DNA of 15,764 nucleotides from Bacteroidota bacterium (lineage in GTDB: Bacteria; Bacteroidota; Bacteroidia; Bacteroidales; P3). Of the stretch, positions 15,405 to 15,764 are shown piece after piece (position 1 is the stretch's first letter; every line of letters begins with the position of its first letter). The stretch covers positions 1 through 15,764 of the forward strand of contig JAEZKK010000032.1 in the NCBI GenBank assembly GCA_023415495.1, in the 5' to 3' direction. The translations under genes were made by a program, and so were the position numbers. The notes under the pieces were generated by a model. The model searched no databases, had not been told where the DNA came from, and worked only from the letters and a program-made list of their open reading frames with translations.

Positions 15405-15675
15405 GATTTGGACATAGAGAAAGAGGATAAAGAATAATTTTAACATAAACAGCCAAAAACCTGCATTTTGATAACATTATGCAGGTTTTGCTGTTAAATA
15501 TGGTTAACAAGATAAGCTCTTAAAATTTGCATATTCCAAACCGCCAATCCATGAGAAAACAAGGATTAGTTAATTATTCATAAATAATTTATTGGATTTT
15601 GTAGAAAAAACTCAATACTCGACCTTTTTCGGAATAAACCAAGTCTTTTTATTTTTTTCCTTGATAAAAATTTAT
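15405..15675 (-). repeat. Right arm of the ~272-bp inverted repeat
   Basis: This is the reverse-complement counterpart of 1-272. Identity by eye is roughly 80-90%, highest in 15405-15535 and 15619-15675 and lowest in between. A shorter direct repeat of its outer end (TTTATTTTTCCTTGATA, 15671-15687, compare 15648-15666) lies just outside. It contains the hairpin at 15448-15495 and lies about 60 bases after the lipoprotein stop. No transposase is nearby. Confidence 0.9.
15448..15495. repeat. Hairpin inside right repeat arm
   Basis: AACAGCCAAAAACCTGCAT (15448-15466) pairs with ATGCAGGTTTTGCTGTT (15479-15495) around the 12-base loop TTTGATAACATT, with a two-base bulge. The inner 11 bp are perfectly paired. 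It is the same structure as 181-228. It could end transcription of the lipoprotein operon, but no T-run follows it. Confidence 0.65.
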
Positions 15676-15764
15676 TTTTCCTTGATATCTTTTCGAAGAA
15701 ATTCAGTTTATTTTCAAGTAAATAGCTATTTTATCCCAATAGAATTTGATTCTACGAAAATAGA
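15676..15764. other. Unassigned AT-rich end of window
   Basis: Apart from the short direct repeat at 15671-15687, I see no coding frame or recognisable signal here. Confidence 0.4.

Noticed and set aside
1..15675. Composite transposon bounded by the inverted repeats
   Set aside because: The interior has no transposase or integrase and carries essential housekeeping operons in conserved order. The repeats are more likely two copies of a dispersed element.
1..15764. tRNA genes, riboswitches, toxin-antitoxin pairs or defence systems
   Set aside because: I looked for these in the intergenic spaces on both strands and saw no cloverleaf, T-box-like leader or recognisable family. The gaps are short apart from the regions described.

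Overview
The window is a chromosomal segment of an AT-rich member of the Bacteroidota, probably an uncultured lineage. The evidence is a type IX secretion (T9SS) C-terminal sorting domain, Bacteroidota-type promoters (TAnnTTTG at the -7 position), a lipoprotein with acidic residues just after its lipidated cysteine, and Bacteroidota-like versions of the translation, alpha-glucan and beta-helix genes. No phage, transposase, tRNA, rRNA, CRISPR array or recognisable defence system is visible.

Layout. (1) Positions 1-272 are one arm of a long inverted repeat; the other arm is 15405-15675. Each arm carries an internal hairpin. (2) 430-1845 encodes a secreted T9SS cargo protein of unknown function. 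(3) 1846-2870 is poorly coding and holds a small secreted-protein gene split by a one-base frameshift in a seven-A run (1945-2455), then a signal-peptide-only remnant (2587-2694). Both are preceded by a similar 21-bp sequence. (4) 2898-6526 is a translation operon: thrS, infC, rpmI, rplT, rplS. infC has no ATG and appears to start at a non-canonical ATT (or adjacent ATA) behind a perfect AGGAGG. (5) 6610-6708 is a compact palindromic array with exact 22-bp spacing that includes a strong bidirectional terminator between convergent operons. (6) 12647 down to 6777, on the minus strand, is a tightly packed operon: glycogen debranching enzyme (GH133 type), GT4 glycosyltransferase, GH57 alpha-glucan hydrolase or transferase, FemAB-like acyltransferase, rlmH. 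Two junctions are ATGA overlaps. (7) Divergently, 12711-15345 is a two-gene operon: an exported DUF362 protein with two 4Fe-4S motifs, and a probable surface lipoprotein with a beta-helix domain.

How the genes work together. The first operon is translation machinery. The minus-strand operon couples synthesis and trimming of a cytoplasmic alpha-1,4/1,6-glucan with a peptidyl/aminoacyl-transferase-like protein and a ribosome methyltransferase. The last pair is envelope-directed and has no assigned pathway.

Most genes are ordinary housekeeping genes. The parts worth a second look are the non-coding structures (the 272-bp inverted repeats and the 22-bp array), the infC start, the decaying secreted-protein region, and the exported iron-sulfur DUF362 protein. 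I do not see a convincing new multi-gene system.
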